Positions 1 through 12,898 of a stretch of DNA of 64,000 nt are shown piece after piece. Made by a program: the position numbers and the translations under genes. Source of the stretch: Paguma larvata. Lineage: Eukaryota; Chordata; Mammalia; Carnivora; Viverridae. The notes under the pieces were generated by a model. It made no database searches, was not told the DNA's origin, and saw only the letters and a list, made by a program, of their open reading frames with translations. Numbering within the stretch: position 1 is the first letter of the stretch; every line of letters begins with the position of its first letter. The stretch lies in NCBI GenBank assembly GCA_030068075.1, contig CM057824.1:125168414-125232413 (forward strand), written 5' to 3'.

Positions 1-397
1 GTCCAGTAAGAAGAGGAGTTATTACAATTCTTTGTTACTTTCCCCAGAATCAAGGTTGTGAGCCCATTTATGAAATCAAGTTATAAAATTCACTTTTGCC
101 ATTATTTTGCAGTGACAAGGTTCTCTCTTATTCATTCGAAGATAATATACTTACTAAACAGAACAAGCAAGAAGGATTTGCAAACAAAGGAGATTTTAAG
201 CAAGTGGTATGAAGATGCTACTCATTTTGTTAGTGCAGGGATGTAGCTTATATTTCCAAAAATCTATAATTGCTTTGTCAGTTTTCGCTTATGACAAAGT
301 CCTCTTTATTTTATCTTAATAAAATAAAGACACAAGATAATTTTTAAAGAACATTTTATAAAATGTAATGCTTACAGCATAGCTAAGATTACATAGT

Positions 398-772
398 ATA
401 TTATCTGCTTGGACTGTCATAACAAAGTACCACAGACAGTGTGGCTTCAGTAACATAAATTTATTTTCTCACAGTTCTGGAGGCTAGAAGTGCAAGGTTG
501 TGCAAGAGGTGTTGACAGGGTTCATTTATTCAGAGCCCTTTTTCCTTGACTTATGGGTGACTTTGTTCTTTCTGTGTCTTCACATGATCTTTCCTCTGTA
601 CGTGTCTGTGTTCTAATCTCTTCTTATATAGACATCAGGAAGAGTAGATTAGGGTTCACCCTAATGGCCTCACTTTAACTTAATTACTCCTTTAAAGACC
701 CTACCTCCAAATACAGTCACATATGACTTCATGACTTTTGGGGAGGGAACACAATTCAGCCCATAACACATA
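398..772 (-). repeat. MLT1-type MaLR LTR
   Basis: The + strand shows the reverse complement of the MLT1 3' end (ctgtcataacaaagtaccac, then tttattttctcacagttctg), then the central rural landmarks catgatctttcctctgta and ctttaaagaccctacctcc, and closes with cacaattcagcccataaca. This is an old mammalian LTR of a non-autonomous ERVL-related element, decayed and non-coding. Bases 1-397 before it are AT-rich with nothing recognisable. Confidence 0.85.
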
Positions 773-802
773 GACAATGAATTAAGAGTCTGGGGCTTAA
801 GC

Positions 803-1040
803 TGCACCTGGGCGACGCAGTCAGTTAAGCGTCCAACTTCAGGTCAGGTCATGATCTCACAGCTCTTGAGTTCGAGCCCCGCATCAGGGTCTGTGCTGAC
901 AGCTCGGAGCCTGGAGCCTGCTTTGGATTCTGCGTCTCGCTCTCTCTCTGTCCCTCCCTCACTCATTCTCTTCTTCCTTCCCTCTCTCTGTTTCTCTCTC
1001 TCTCAAAAATAAATAAACATAAAAAACAAAAAAAAAAGAC
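803..1040 (+). mobile_element. Felid tRNA-Lys SINE (SINEC type)
   Basis: It starts gcacctgggcgacgcagtca, followed by cagttaagcgtccaacttca (box A/B-type tRNA-derived head), gtgctgacagctcggagcct, a CT-rich stretch and aaaaataaataaacat with an A-rich tail. Full length with modest divergence. Confidence 0.95.
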
Positions 1041-1474
1041 AATGGTTTTCTGACTCTAAAGTTCAGAATTTTCTTCCGTACTCTCTGTGTCAGTAATTCT
1101 CTTCTCCACTAACTTTATTACATCTCATTAATCAGCTCTACTTCCCACCATCCCAAGATGCTGCTTTTTTGCTGGTAAGATTTTGAAGAAATTAAAGTCC
1201 TTTTCTTGAGAAGATGGAGTGGGTGAGCTGTGAGGAAAAGAGGCAGCAGTCAGCAAATGAAATGCTTGAAATACAGTTTAAGGAGGCCCTACAATTAAGA
1301 TCTGAAAAAAGCATTTATTGAATGAATGTGAATTATTTGCAAATAATTACTAGATTAATTGGAAGTATTCTCAATTAGTGGGAACTAGTTTAAGAAGAAA
1401 ATAATAAAAAATCCCCAGGTCTACCTAGTCATTGTTTTATTTGTTCTTCACTGTAACCCTGTTAGGTGAACAGA
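1041..1474. other. Unique intergenic sequence
   Basis: AT-rich DNA between a SINE and a MIR relic. No reading frame, RNA gene or named repeat is recognised. Confidence 0.6.
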
Positions 1475-1620
1475 GTTCCTTTATTTTTATCATTATAAAG
1501 AATAAGGAGTTGAAGCTCAAAGAGTTTGTGTAACTTGCCCAAGTGGTAGAACTAGGACTCCAACCCACTTCTTTTGATTCCAAGTGCAGTGATCTTTTGC
1601 TTGTACTAGCTGCCTCCCTA
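1475..1620 (-). repeat. MIR relic
   Basis: The reverse-orientation MIR core is visible: gaataaggagttgaagctca, then gtaacttgcccaagtggtag and aggactccaacccacttctt. Ancient tRNA-derived SINE, strongly decayed. Confidence 0.7.
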
Positions 1621-2329
1621 TTCAGCGTACCCACAGGATGCTGTGTGAAGTTCTGGTCGATAATCTGTAGATTCGCCACAGGGTATGCTCTCAAAGAACT
1701 TCCTTTGTGAAAGATCAAACTATCGTACTCCTCACCATATCCACTCTGCCCCGCCCCCGAAGCCCATGGGCACACAGATAGATAGGCATACCCACACTCA
1801 GAAAGTCCTATTTTATGGAAATGAATTTTCTAAAAGTGGACCTTACCTGGAGGTACACAGTATACATACACAGTATGATTGAGAAGTTCACAAGCTCATG
1901 CCTGCCCTCAGATGTTTCCACCAGTTTGCCAAGAAGCCACACAAACTCTTCTTAACTGATTCTAACACCTGATCTAGAAGCAGAGCTAGAATTAGTTTTC
2001 TTGTTGTTGTTGTTGTTGTTGTTGTTTTTAAGTGGCTCAACTGTCACTATCCTAGTGTTTTTCACTAGTGAATTCTGAAATCGATTTTGGGGGTCAAGGC
2101 CATCATTTCAAGTATGAAGTGCAATAAATAAAATAGAAAAATATCAGAATGTACTGCATGAAATTAGAGGAAATATTATTTTATGAAACTTTTGTTTCCA
2201 TATTTTTTCTCTGTGTGTGTGTAAGCCGACATAATGGGCCTTTAAGAAAAATGTATTTTGTGATGGTTGGGAGTGAAAAAAAGGGTGAGAAACAATCTTT
2301 TTTTTTAACACCTTTTTATACTTTAAATT
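1621..2329. other. Unique sequence with a (TTG)n microsatellite
   Basis: A perfect TTG run of about nine units occupies 2001-2026. The rest has no supported gene. Short open frames on both strands lack codon bias or recognisable protein similarity. Confidence 0.7.
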
Positions 2330-2534
2330 ATTTTTTTTAATGTTTATTCATTATTGAGAGGCAGAGTATGAGCAGGGGAGGGGCAGAGAGAGAGGGAGTC
2401 ACAGAATCTAAAACAGGCTCTAGGCTCTGAGCTGTCAGCACAGAGCCCAATGCAGGACTTGAACCCATGAACCGTGAGATTATGACCTGAGCTGAGGTCG
2501 GACGCTTAACCAACTGAGCCACTTAGGTGCTTCA
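2330..2534 (-). mobile_element. Felid tRNA-Lys SINE
   Basis: Reverse orientation: T-rich end, gagcaggggaggggcagaga, gctgtcagcacagagcccaa and finally aaccaactgagccactta. Moderately diverged in the head. Confidence 0.93.
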
Positions 2535-2739
2535 GCTTTTTATACTTTCTGAATTGAGTATTCTTTTGATAGTGTGATAAAAGTTATGGTCTCCTTCCCA
2601 AAATCACACACCTGTAGAGTTCTCTGGGCCCTTTTTGTCAACACTTCCATATTTAACCTTGAGAAAATTAGAGTTAAGAGCCTATCCTAAAGAGCATGAG
2701 AAAATTTATTCAATATTTTGTTATTAACTCTTTATCGAA

Positions 2740-2970
2740 TAAAATCGAGCTGAGAATACAAGGTGTTTCAGCCATACCACACCAGCTCTGCCAAGCTTAT
2801 GTTCTAAAGGGGGAGAAAGGCAATAAATAGCCAAATGAATGAGGTGATTTCAGATCAGGTTAAGTGTTATAAAGAAATTGGGGGAGTGTGTGAGATAGAA
2901 GCAACTGGCAAGAAGATGGGCTAAATGAAGGAAGGCAGTTTGTTTTGGGTTGGACATCAGAGAATGTGTC
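2740..2970 (+). repeat. Fragment of an unassigned old interspersed repeat
   Basis: The blocks cttatgttctaaaggggga, gttataaagaaattggggga and gcaactggcaagaagatggg follow the order of the longer copies at 13490, 39290 and 62165. Only the 5' part is present. The family name is not assigned. Confidence 0.5.
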
Positions 2971-3112
2971 TCTTTTATCACTGGCCATGCTTCCCCTACT
3001 ATATTGCATCTATCAGTATGTTTTAGTATTTCATAACATTTCATGAATATTTATTGATTGGTGATTTTATTTAATTTTTTTCAAGATAGATGGAGAAAAT
3101 ATCATATGTAAA

Positions 3113-3325
3113 AGTATAGATTCTGGCATCAGACTGCCCTAGCTTGAATTCTTGTTCTGCCCTTTTACTAGCAATGTGATTGTGGGCAAGTTACTTAGTC
3201 TAATTAAGCTTCAGTTTCTTCAGGCTTATTTCTAAAATGGGGCAAATAGGATTACCTACATGATTAGACTATTATGAGGATTAAGTACGTTAATAAATAT
3301 AAAGAGCATTCACATTACATTTTCT
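3113..3325 (+). repeat. MIR relic
   Basis: Typical MIR order: agattctggcatcagactgc, agcaatgtgattgtgggcaa, then gttacttag, cttcagtttcttc and attatgaggattaagt. Nearly full length. Confidence 0.88.
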
Positions 3326-6300
3326 GATACCCACTCCAGTCCTTAGTGGCTTTGAAAAACAACCATTTTACGATATCTCACAATTTGTGGTTCAGGAACA
3401 TGGGCAGCTCTCATTCAGGCAGTTTTTCTACCTTATTCTTCCGTTTTATCAACTGAAATCACTCAGTGGTCTTTAGCTGGTAGATGAGCTATTCAGGGAA
3501 GGTGGAGAGGTTCCAAGTAACTTCATTCACATGTCTGGCATGTGGTAGGGATGACCAGAAGAGTGGAACGGTAGACCAGAGCTCCTTCATGTGACCTATT
3601 TGGTAGGTTTTCTCAGAATAATCATTTCTTATTTAAAAGCTCAGGGCTCCCTGAGAAAGCATTCTAAGAAAGGGGAAATAGTAGCTGGTGGCTTCTTACG
3701 GGCTGAGTCCAGAAACTAACACAGAGATACTTTTGCCATATTTGACTGGTCTAAGTCATCACAGAACCAACCCAGATTCAAGAAGGAATTATAGACCCCA
3801 CCTTTCCATTGGAGAAATATTAAAGAATTTGTAGCCTTCTTTAACCTGCGACACTAAGCATAGCACCTAGAAAGTACTAAATAAATATTTAAGCTATAGT
3901 TTTTATATCCTGCTATATCTTTCAAAAATTCTGGTTTTGTGTTTATTTCAGATTGTCAGAGAAAAATCAAACTTTAACTTTGCTTTTTCTTTATCTTTTT
4001 TTTAGACCTTTTCATACTTCTTAAAATAGCCCTCATCAGGAGGTGGCAGTTGAAGATTTAAAAATTGGCACACCCTGCACAGGCCATCGAGCATTAACCA
4101 GGGGAATTTCCTTCCCATGATAGCAACAATTTTTATTTATGTCACGAGTCATGCAGAGCTTGGTTTCAGTTTATCCATTGGTAGCCTGTAATCTCACGAA
4201 TATCACCACACGGTTGTGTGTGTTTCCTCTTCAGAGGCCAGGGACTTAGAAAAGTATATTAAAATTTATTAGTAAGCAATCAAATTTTCCTTGACACATG
4301 TACTACTTGGTGGAACCCCAAGCTCTTTTTCTTCCCCCGGCACCAACAAGATCTTCTAAATTAAAAGGACGGAAATAAAAAGCCATATAAAATTTGGACA
4401 AGATCACATTTTAAAATTTCTTGTAAAAGACTGAGGATTGAGCGGCATTAATCTAAACAGACATTTCCTGTAACCACTTACACCCCCTACCGAACCAGCA
4501 ATTTAATGTGGGTTCTGCATTCTTATCTATTGGTTTGGCTGCCCTACTGAGTATTTATTTGCTTTGGCCAACTCTGCCTATCCTGCTCTCCTTTTTATTT
4601 AATTTTTTTCCTAGATTTAATACTGTCCTGATGTACACAGATGCTCTTTTTGGTTTGTGAAGCTCAAGGTCAATTTAAAGGCAGGTCCCTGGAGAAGTGA
4701 ACATTTGTGACTGGGTCATCTATTTCCCTGAATCTGTTACAGCTTTCGAGATATATGTAAGGAGGTGCAAACAGATAAGCCAAATTGGTTTTTGAAATGA
4801 GGGACACCTACGAATGGAGCACTACTGACCATGAAAATGTAGCATAACAGTATTTATTTGGAGAAAAGATCCATTTCATCATTTTATCCTCTAACTTGAA
4901 AGCAAAATGTGTATACCCTGCTCTTCTTTAAAAAAATTCATCAAAATGTGGGCCATTCATTCCTCCACCCACCAGCCTCAGTTCTGTCTTTTAAATAAAT
5001 TCTGTTTTGAAGTCATTATTTTTCCCAAGTTTCCCAGCATTACCACTCCCTCCTCCCAAAACTGTTCTAATTTGTGTAGCAAGACTACTTCATAAGGGAT
5101 ATTTGCTAGTGAGAGTATTGATTCAGTAATGGAGTTGCAGTTCAATCGTGGTGACAAGGAGCCTGCTTTTTTGTTCTTTAAGGATCATCAAGATATTTAA
5201 ACTCCAGGGTATAAAACTTGTACATGAAATCACCTGATTTTACCTGCACCATTTCTTTTTACGCTTAGGCAATACACTTGCCTTAGCGGGTTGCTCAAAG
5301 TTCACACATTTGTACCTTTGAATAGCTTTCAAAAAGAAGGCTGTCATTCCCTCCTTGGAAAAGAAAAATTGCCTTCTAACAAGTGGGAAGTTTGATATTC
5401 CCCGGAGACCACCAGTCTTCTCATGCGTGACATTACTCCCATTATCATACCTGGACTCTTACAGACTTTCCCTGCAGCACAGTGTGGTGGAAGGAGACTA
5501 ATTAGCAGCCAGGAAGACTAGCTTTGATATTCTCTTCTGCTCTTCACTAGCTGCTGACATTGGACTCACGCTTAACCTTTTAGGTGCCCTCTTTCTCTGC
5601 CATTTAAGGCAAGATTGAAGAACTGTATGATCTTACGGGTCTCTTTCAGTTCAAAAGGCAAACGTATAACAAGCTTAAAATATTTAGCTTTCATATGAAT
5701 TTAGAATGGACAGTAGCAACTGAAACACTTTAAATCTTTTTCGTTTTGATATACTTTTTAATATTGATTTAAATAACCAATTTCTCTCCTCTGAGATTTT
5801 TGACCTAAAGCTGGTCCCATTCTCCTTATTTCTCCTGACAAGATACTCTGAGAACCTTGCATAGGATCTGAAGATGGAAAATGTTGATCCGATTTCTGAG
5901 TTTGGGTCACCTTTGCTCTCCACGCTAGCATTTCCAAGCAAACTGATGTCCACAGTTCTATTTCTTGTAGCAAAAGCCTTGGCCACAAGGTTTGTATAAT
6001 TTCTCTTTTTTTTTTTTTTTTCTCAACGCAGCACCTTCTCGGTTCGCATAAACTCTGTGTTAATTATTTTGGCTGTTAGCTGAGAAAGAAGAAAAGCTCA
6101 CATTTGCTAAATCAAGAATGACGAAGTGGATTCAGAAGTGCTCTCTCTACAAAATGCTTTACACTCTGGAGCTGATGCAGACTCTCTCTTCGCTTCAATG
6201 CGTTGCTCACAAATATCGATTAATCATTTTTCTTCATTAGCTTAGGTCCTTTCGGTAGAATAATGCATTTGACTCTCCTTTTGCCTTCCAGGAGAGTGGG

Positions 6301-8289
6301 ATGCTATAAACTTGAGCTGACACTATCAGCAAAAGGACTCCAGCAGTTTCTAAGGGTGGCGAAAGAGATAATTAATGTTAGTCTCCTCTACTGAAAGATA
6401 TAAATGTTAGAGGGGGGAGTGGGGTTTTTTTTCATATCCTATAAAGCTTTGTGTTGTATGTGGCTCATGGTGAGAGTGGTGGTAAAATCATCCAGTTCAA
6501 GACTCGAATCCTTCTCTTAGTTCCACACTGTTCCCTAGACAACTTTTTCTGTGCCTCTTAAAGAAGGACCAGAGGCCAATTCGAAGACATGCATAGCTGG
6601 CAGAGAAATATAAGTGTGGGGGCAAAGGAGAGACTCCACATGAGCTCCTTTCCTCTAACTACCTGAGGAACGTGTATTTTTAGGTGCAGAGGAGAGAATT
6701 AAGCTGCCTTTCCAGGTCCGAATTGGTAAGCATTAGTTTTAATAGTCAGAACTCTCTGGCTCCAAGTATGAAAAGGAATTGAGTTAGTTTACACACAGGA
6801 GTTGCTTCCAGGGGGGGGCCTGGGATTTTATAAGGACCCAGGGCACTATCTCCCTGCACATCCGTTTCCTCCTCTCATGTCGCACCCTGGCTTTTGCTAT
6901 TCAGTCAACACTGTGGGGAAGATAGACACCTCATAGCTACTAGGATCGCATTGTCTTATTTCAAAACAATAACAACAACGAACAGACCATACTAAGCTGA
7001 GGGTCTTTTAGCCTCAACTCTTACTGTCTCAGCTCATGTGAGATGAGTACTGTTCCTTGAATTGACTGCAGCTGTGGGGGGCTGATAAGGGAACACATCC
7101 CTGGCTACTGGGGATGTCCTGCCACCACTTCACCTCCCCCCCACCACACTCTGAATCAGGGAAGGCACTCAGGTATAATAACCTGTTCGGTTTTTGACCA
7201 TTGTTAAAAACCTGAGCTTTTGTAGTCACACCTATGAAAGTAAAACCCCAATATATGTTTTCACTTGATCAGCCTTTAATGTGCTTGTCAAAAGGGGGTT
7301 TCCACTGTGCCGAAATAGAAGCTGAGGCCAAGACACATTTCTATTACTATTTCTTTGAATTTTAGGTACTATTTATTGGCCTTCCACCGCAGAAAAAGAG
7401 AATTTTGTTCTCTTTGACACCCAGCATCTCTACCATACCAACCTAGATGCCTAGCTCCCTCACTCCACACAGAATCCTCACATACCACATTTCCTATGCC
7501 TGCCATATAGTTGTATCCGAACTCTGGATAAAACAATAATTACTGTTTTTATTACTGTGAACATGTCAATGTTATTTACGACAGAACGATGTAAAATATT
7601 GCGTTAGAATGGGCTAATCTACATCACAACAATGAACAATGCCAGAACCACAGCGACTTTTTTTGCTTATACAAAGTCCTCTATAGGATCCAGTGGCTCC
7701 CCTGGAGTTTTCCCGTAGCGCGTTGAGCTAGCAGTCCAGAATGCTCTCATCTTGTGGCTTACCAGCTCAACAGCAACTTCTAAGGCAAAAGAGGGAGAAT
7801 GGAGTGGGAAAATCCCCTGGATTTTATGCTTCAGATCAGAAATGATTATATGCCACTCCTACTCACATTTCATTAGCCCAGATTAGTCATATGACCTTAT
7901 CTAATCGCAAGGATATTAGGATGTGGAATTCTCAAGAAAGAAAAGAGAATGGGATATTTGTGATGTCTACTGCATATGAGATTGCTTTTTAATTTTTTTA
8001 AACTTCCTAAAATTCATATTATACTTGTTTTGCTATTCCGTATGCTTATATATAGGATGTCCCACTTTCGCCCTCTTGACAGTATCTCTCTGTTAGCATT
8101 TTGACCAGCTCCAAATGGTACTAGTTTTTTGCATATCAGTTTTACTAATTGTTTTCCTGGAATTCTTTTCACCTACCCTTTGAGTTAATCCCTAATATTC
8201 TTCTTTTTTGGTTTATGGCCTCATTCTAGTGGAACGTGTCCTCCAATGATTACGTGAGAAAGGGTAAATTAGAGATAAATTGTTAAATA
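3326..8289. other. Repeat-poor intergenic stretch
   Basis: About 5 kb with almost no recent repeats. A short L2-like 3' tail may lie near 3830-3900 (agcacctagaaagtactaaa). The longest open frame, 100 codons on the minus strand near 5684-5986, looks random. A low repeat load can accompany conserved non-coding DNA, but I cannot test conservation. Confidence 0.6.
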
Positions 8290-9062
8290 ACATGTATGTT
8301 TAAAAATGTCTTTATTTTACTTCACTTTATTGCTAATATGCAAACCTAGTTTTGAATAATTTCTTACAATTTTAAAGGCATTGTTCTCTTGTTTTCTTGT
8401 TTTATTGTATTTAGTGCTTCTGTGGAGAAGGTTATACACCATTTTTATTCCCATTTTTTATGTCATCTTTTTTCCCTCTGGGATTCTTGTAGAATGTGCC
8501 TTATTTCCTAGTATTCTGAAATTCAATGTTAATGTCATTTAGGTAATGTGTGCATCTGTCATCCCCTGTGGGTCACGCAGTGGATCCCTTCAGGTGGAAT
8601 CTTATCACATCTTTCGATTGAGAACATTTTACCTAGAACGTTTTTTAAATTTAATTCCTTTTCTCTATTAGGATTTTGGTATCTCTTTTGCGGATATTGT
8701 ACCTCCTCTTTCTGGTCCTATAATTTTCTTATCTTTTTAATTTTATATCTAGTTTTAAAAATATTTTCCTTTAATATTTTTGTTAATTTTTAATTCCTAT
8801 GTTGATATTTTAAAAATTTAAGGTCTCTTTCTTGTTCTTTGATTATCTCCTTTCTAGAGGTGACACTTATTTCATGGATGAAATAGGCCCTCTTTTTTCT
8901 CTGAAAATGTTAACAATATTTTTTTCCTCTCTCCCAGAATAAATTGTTTTCTATAAGTTACTTTTCAGTGTTGGCTTGTTTGCACTTGTCTTTCATGTTA
9001 GGGACTTTTCTCAGATGTCTGGTGATTTTTGGATGTATGCTTATATACATAGGCTGGACACT
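8290..9062 (-). repeat. Probable old L1/HAL1 fragment, antisense
   Basis: T-rich + strand sequence reads like the antisense 5' part of L1M/HAL1 elements, with the attctcttttt and tctgggattcttgtagaat motifs in plausible order. Strongly decayed, so the class is likely but the subfamily unknown. The relic probably resumes beyond the SINE, from 9311 to about 9480. Confidence 0.4.
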
Positions 9063-9076
9063 AAAAAACTTATTGG

Positions 9077-9296
9077 GGGGCACCTGGGTGGCTCAGTCAG
9101 TTAAGCAGCCGACTTCAGCTCAGGTCATGATCTCATGGTCTGTGGGTTCAGGCCCTGTGTCGGGCTCTGTGCTGACAGCTCAGAGCCTGGAGCCTGCTTC
9201 AGATTCTGTGTCTCCCTCTCTCTCTCTCTGCCCTTCCCCTGCTCACATGCTGTCTCTCCGTTTGTCAAAAATAAATAAACATTAAAAATTTTTTTA
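9077..9296 (+). mobile_element. Felid tRNA-Lys SINE with 14-bp target duplication
   Basis: Near-consensus copy: ggggcacctgggtggctcag head, gtgctgacagctcagagcct core, aaaaataaataaacattaaa tail. It is flanked by exact aaaaaacttattgg repeats at 9063-9076 and 9297-9310, which define the insertion precisely and imply L1-machinery mobilisation. Confidence 0.97.
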
Positions 9297-9589
9297 AAAA
9301 AACTTATTGGAATGTTTGTATAGGTATATGTGCGTGTATGTGTGTTTGTGACTATTTTAAGGTATTCTTATTAGGCTATCTCACTGGTATCTCTAAGTCA
9401 AAATTCGGGATCTTTTTTCTTGTGACTGTCTCAAATTCTCCAGATATAAACTTTTACCTGTTTGGATGGACAAAGCCTGGGGCTTGTCAGAGTTAGGAAG
9501 GATAAAGAACTGAGGATTTCAGTATAAAGGTATAAACCTTTACTTTGATTCTTTGTTTTTAGTATGGATTACCTTATTTCAGATGTTTT

Positions 9590-10245
9590 ATTTAAAAACA
9601 TGCAAGGCAACTAGAACTGCAGGAATAAAAACTGGTAAAACTGTGGGGCAATCTGACATTATCTACTATAGCTTATGATTTGGAAAATTCACTTCTAGAA
9701 ATATCCAATAGAAATATATATATAGACATAGCAAAAGGCATTTAAAAGAACGTTCATATCAGTATTATTTTCAGTCATTTCAAACTGGAAACAACCTAAT
9801 GCCCATCATTAGAAAAATTTTATAAATATATTGTAAATACTCATTTTTTAGTATATACAGCATATAACTACTATACAGCAATGAAAGTTGCAAATGGTTA
9901 TTACATACAACAGAGATCAACCTCACAGAAGTTACAGTGAACAAAGAAAGTCCAATGGGAAATAACATATATTGTATGATTCCATTTAGAGAAAGTTTAC
10001 AAGTAGGCAAAATTAATGTATGGCATTAGACATCAGGACAGTGATTGCCTTGGGGGAGGTGGAGAGGAGTGGATGATTGCGTTGAGAACAAAGTGAGACT
10101 TCAGGTGGTTGTCAGTGTTCTATGTCTTGACCTGAATGGAGATTTTATGGGTGTGTTCATTTTTGCTAATTCATCAAGTTGTACTTGGATCTGTACACTT
10201 TTCTGAATATGTACATCAATTAATAAGTTTCAAAAGAAACTGACC
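9590..10245 (+). repeat. Old L1 3' end
   Basis: Landmarks in order: gaaaattcacttctagaaat, then caaactggaaacaacctaat, gcccatcatta, cagcaatgaaagttgcaaat, tattgtatgattccattta and gacatcaggacagtgattgc. This is the sense-strand 3' UTR pattern of L1M-age elements; no coding capacity remains. Confidence 0.8.
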
Positions 10246-10699
10246 AGCTTAAAATAAATCCCATTCTGTCCAATATACATGAACCAACCCAATCTCTAAA
10301 TTGTTATATTTCTGTAAGAATGATATTGATCCTATTTATTTATATGGTGTCTAGAAATTTTCAGAGAACTGTAAATTATCTCATTAAACTTCATGGCATC
10401 ATAATGAAGTATTGAACAGGTAATTTTAGATTTGCTGAAAAAAAATAGAATAACTCAGAATGCCATCCTTCATCATTTGTGGCAAGCAAAGTTCCTTGCT
10501 TCCTTCCTTGTGGCAGAGTTGAGACTTAAACCCCAGGCTAGTGACTTTTCACAGGACTTTCTTTAAACTATACTTACTTGACTCCATAGCCTGTATGTAA
10601 CCTTGCACAGGTTTATTTTCATGTTTCATTCCCTAATGAGTCTTTTTGTGTTATAGCTATCCTAAAGAACTTACTAGTGAATTATGAGTTAACTATGTT
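10246..10699. other. Unique intergenic sequence
   Basis: No gene, RNA or named repeat is seen between the L1 3' end and the next SINE. Confidence 0.55.
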
Positions 10700-10868
10700 T
10701 TATTTTTTTAAGTTTATATATTTATTTTGAGAGACACAGAGACAGTGTTAGCAGAAGAGGGGCAGAGAGAAGGAGAAAGAGAATACTAAGCAGGCTCCAC
10801 ACTGTCAGTGCAGAGCCCGATACCGGGCTTGATTGGATGCTTAACCAACTGAGCCACCCAGGCACCCC
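10700..10868 (-). mobile_element. Felid tRNA-Lys SINE, internally deleted
   Basis: The reverse copy has gaggggcagagagaaggaga, cactgtcagtgcagagcccg and aaccaactgagccacccagg. The usual 30-40 bp between the gggcttga block and the ggatgcttaac block is missing, so the copy is only about 170 bp. Confidence 0.92.
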
Positions 10869-12734
10869 TAAGTCATCTGTTTTAAAAGGAGCCTTCTTAG
10901 AAAATTTTCTCACCCACAGGTGAGATGAGACACCATGAAAATTTGTTTACTAGGGTGGAGGGAGAATGGGGGAAGAAGGAGAAATACTTTGTTTTTTGCT
11001 ATGTTACCTTTAGATACAGGGCCTTAATATCATGTTATATAATACCTAATAAATATGCTTATGTGTAGACTCAAGTTCTCAAGTTTGTTTGAAGGGAACC
11101 AATCCTCTACAAACGAATGCATTTATTACTTAGAATTCTAGAAGTTCCCTGACCTCTCCTGTGTTAAAACACAAAGTACATATAGGGTGAGAGATATGGA
11201 AAGAGGTCAAGTATAGAGGCCTGTTGCTCTAGTCATCCTGCTGCAGTTATTCTTGGATTTTAAAACATCATCCTGCAATTTACTTTTAAGTTCAAGTACC
11301 TGGTAGGAGGTGGTAGTAGAGAGAGCATAGAGAATACCTGTTCTAATTTGGGATGAGGTTGGGAATCCTTAGGAGGTGGGATGAGAGAAGGCAGGGAGAA
11401 ATGAGGAGGAAGCAAGACCATATAATACTTTAAAAGACCTGAGTTTTATGTTCCTGTAAATAACTAGGCTTATCTTCATGCAAATGGAGTTTATATTCAT
11501 AGGAAAAACTCACATAAATATCAGAAGGCAAGGCCTATTGCCTTTTTCTTTCTGTTCCAACTTCTTCTTTTCTCAAGCTCCAGGTTGTTCTTTTGTGTTT
11601 TATTTTACCCTTTAAGAGTTTCCTGGATTCCCATAATCTATCATCTTCATGCAGATGATATATCCTTGCTCTGGCTGGATTTGCTCCATAATCTTAAGAG
11701 AAACCTGAACTGAACGATATTTCTGAACTAGGAATTCTTCAGAGAGGGGTTTAAAGACAACTAGGCAATGAGTTAAGATGATTAAAACAAAGAGATGTGT
11801 GGTTAGGCACTCATTTGCTTAGTTTATGTTGTTCTATCCCTCATCGAAAACTGTTTGGGAATCATGGTTTTATCAAAGAAAAGTGAACTAACAGTTTTGT
11901 AATGCTGTCTAAATTTTGTATACATGAAGTACTTTTCAATGGAAATTCAACATAGTTTATAACATTCAGACCAAATGCCTAAGTGGTTCAGTCAGATTAA
12001 TAACAGAATCAGGAAAAGAGTCTATACACTAAGAACGCATCCCACTTTAAAACAGAATCTGAACCTTATGTTATTCACAGCCTAATTTTAACGACTTTAA
12101 TGTGGGACATGTTTCCTAATCAGGATACTTTTCCCGCTCAGCTTTTGCTGCTCTGAAATAGGCCATTATAAGTTTTTGGGTAAACAGTGTTTAAACAGAG
12201 TGCAATGTTTATTCTCAAATATACATTTGACTCTTAACATTGCCTTTTTAGTCTGGTTAAATGTGGATTTTTCATATTTAGTCCTAGATTATGACATAAA
12301 GATGTAACTTAACCTTTTCTTTTTTCCCCCCTTTCAACTCTTCACTAAGTTACAGGAAAGCAGCTAATTACAATTTGTAGATGGTGATCATAATGATTCG
12401 AAACATGGAAAATTCAAACTACTCACTTAATTCATTCTTGATTCCATCACAAATCAATTTTATTTTAGTATCATCTTTAGAAACTACAAAGTGAAGAGGG
12501 GGGAAATATTGAAACCCATGAGCCATACCTCCCTCTAAAATCTCTGCCAATGCCTGCACCTCCAGAATCTTCACTTCCCTGGCTGTGCCCAGTAAGTCAG
12601 TGGGTTTTGAGCTTAATTCGGCACAAGAGAAGAGAGGAAAAAAGGTGGGAGAATGCATTTTGTTCTGTTTGGCTTATAAACCATGGCAGATAGAATCAAT
12701 GAGAAAAAAATAGATAAGTGCATCTTTTAAAAAG
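10869..12734. other. Unique intergenic sequence
   Basis: About 1.9 kb with no recognised gene or clear repeat. The minus-strand frame at 12658-12419 (79 codons) has no recognisable domain and is treated as chance. Confidence 0.55.
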
Positions 12735-12898
12735 TATTTTTATTGTAAAAATAATACATTTTCACATAGAAAACAACTGAAAACATTTTTTAAAGAAAAT
12801 AAAATATCTCTAATCCCATGGCCTAGAGAACTCATTAATATTTTTTCAACTTTTGTGTAGGTTTTTCTTGTATGTACATACATACAGTATATAATATA
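12735..12898 (-). repeat. Old L1-type 3' UTR relic, split by an LTR insertion
   Basis: The stretch aaaaataatacattttcaca with tctaatcccatggcctagag resembles the antisense 3' region of old L1M elements. It seems to resume at 13304-13435 after the LTR (gacccagatgaacacattat, then gcattttactttataatttt). Subfamily not assigned. Confidence 0.45.

Noticed and set aside
1841..1861. Similarity to the 5' end of U1 snRNA (ttacctgg)
   Set aside because: The match is confined to eight bases and the rest of U1 is absent.
5684..5986. 100-codon minus-strand frame
   Set aside because: No recognisable domain, no flanking exon structure, and an overlapping frame of similar length on the same strand.
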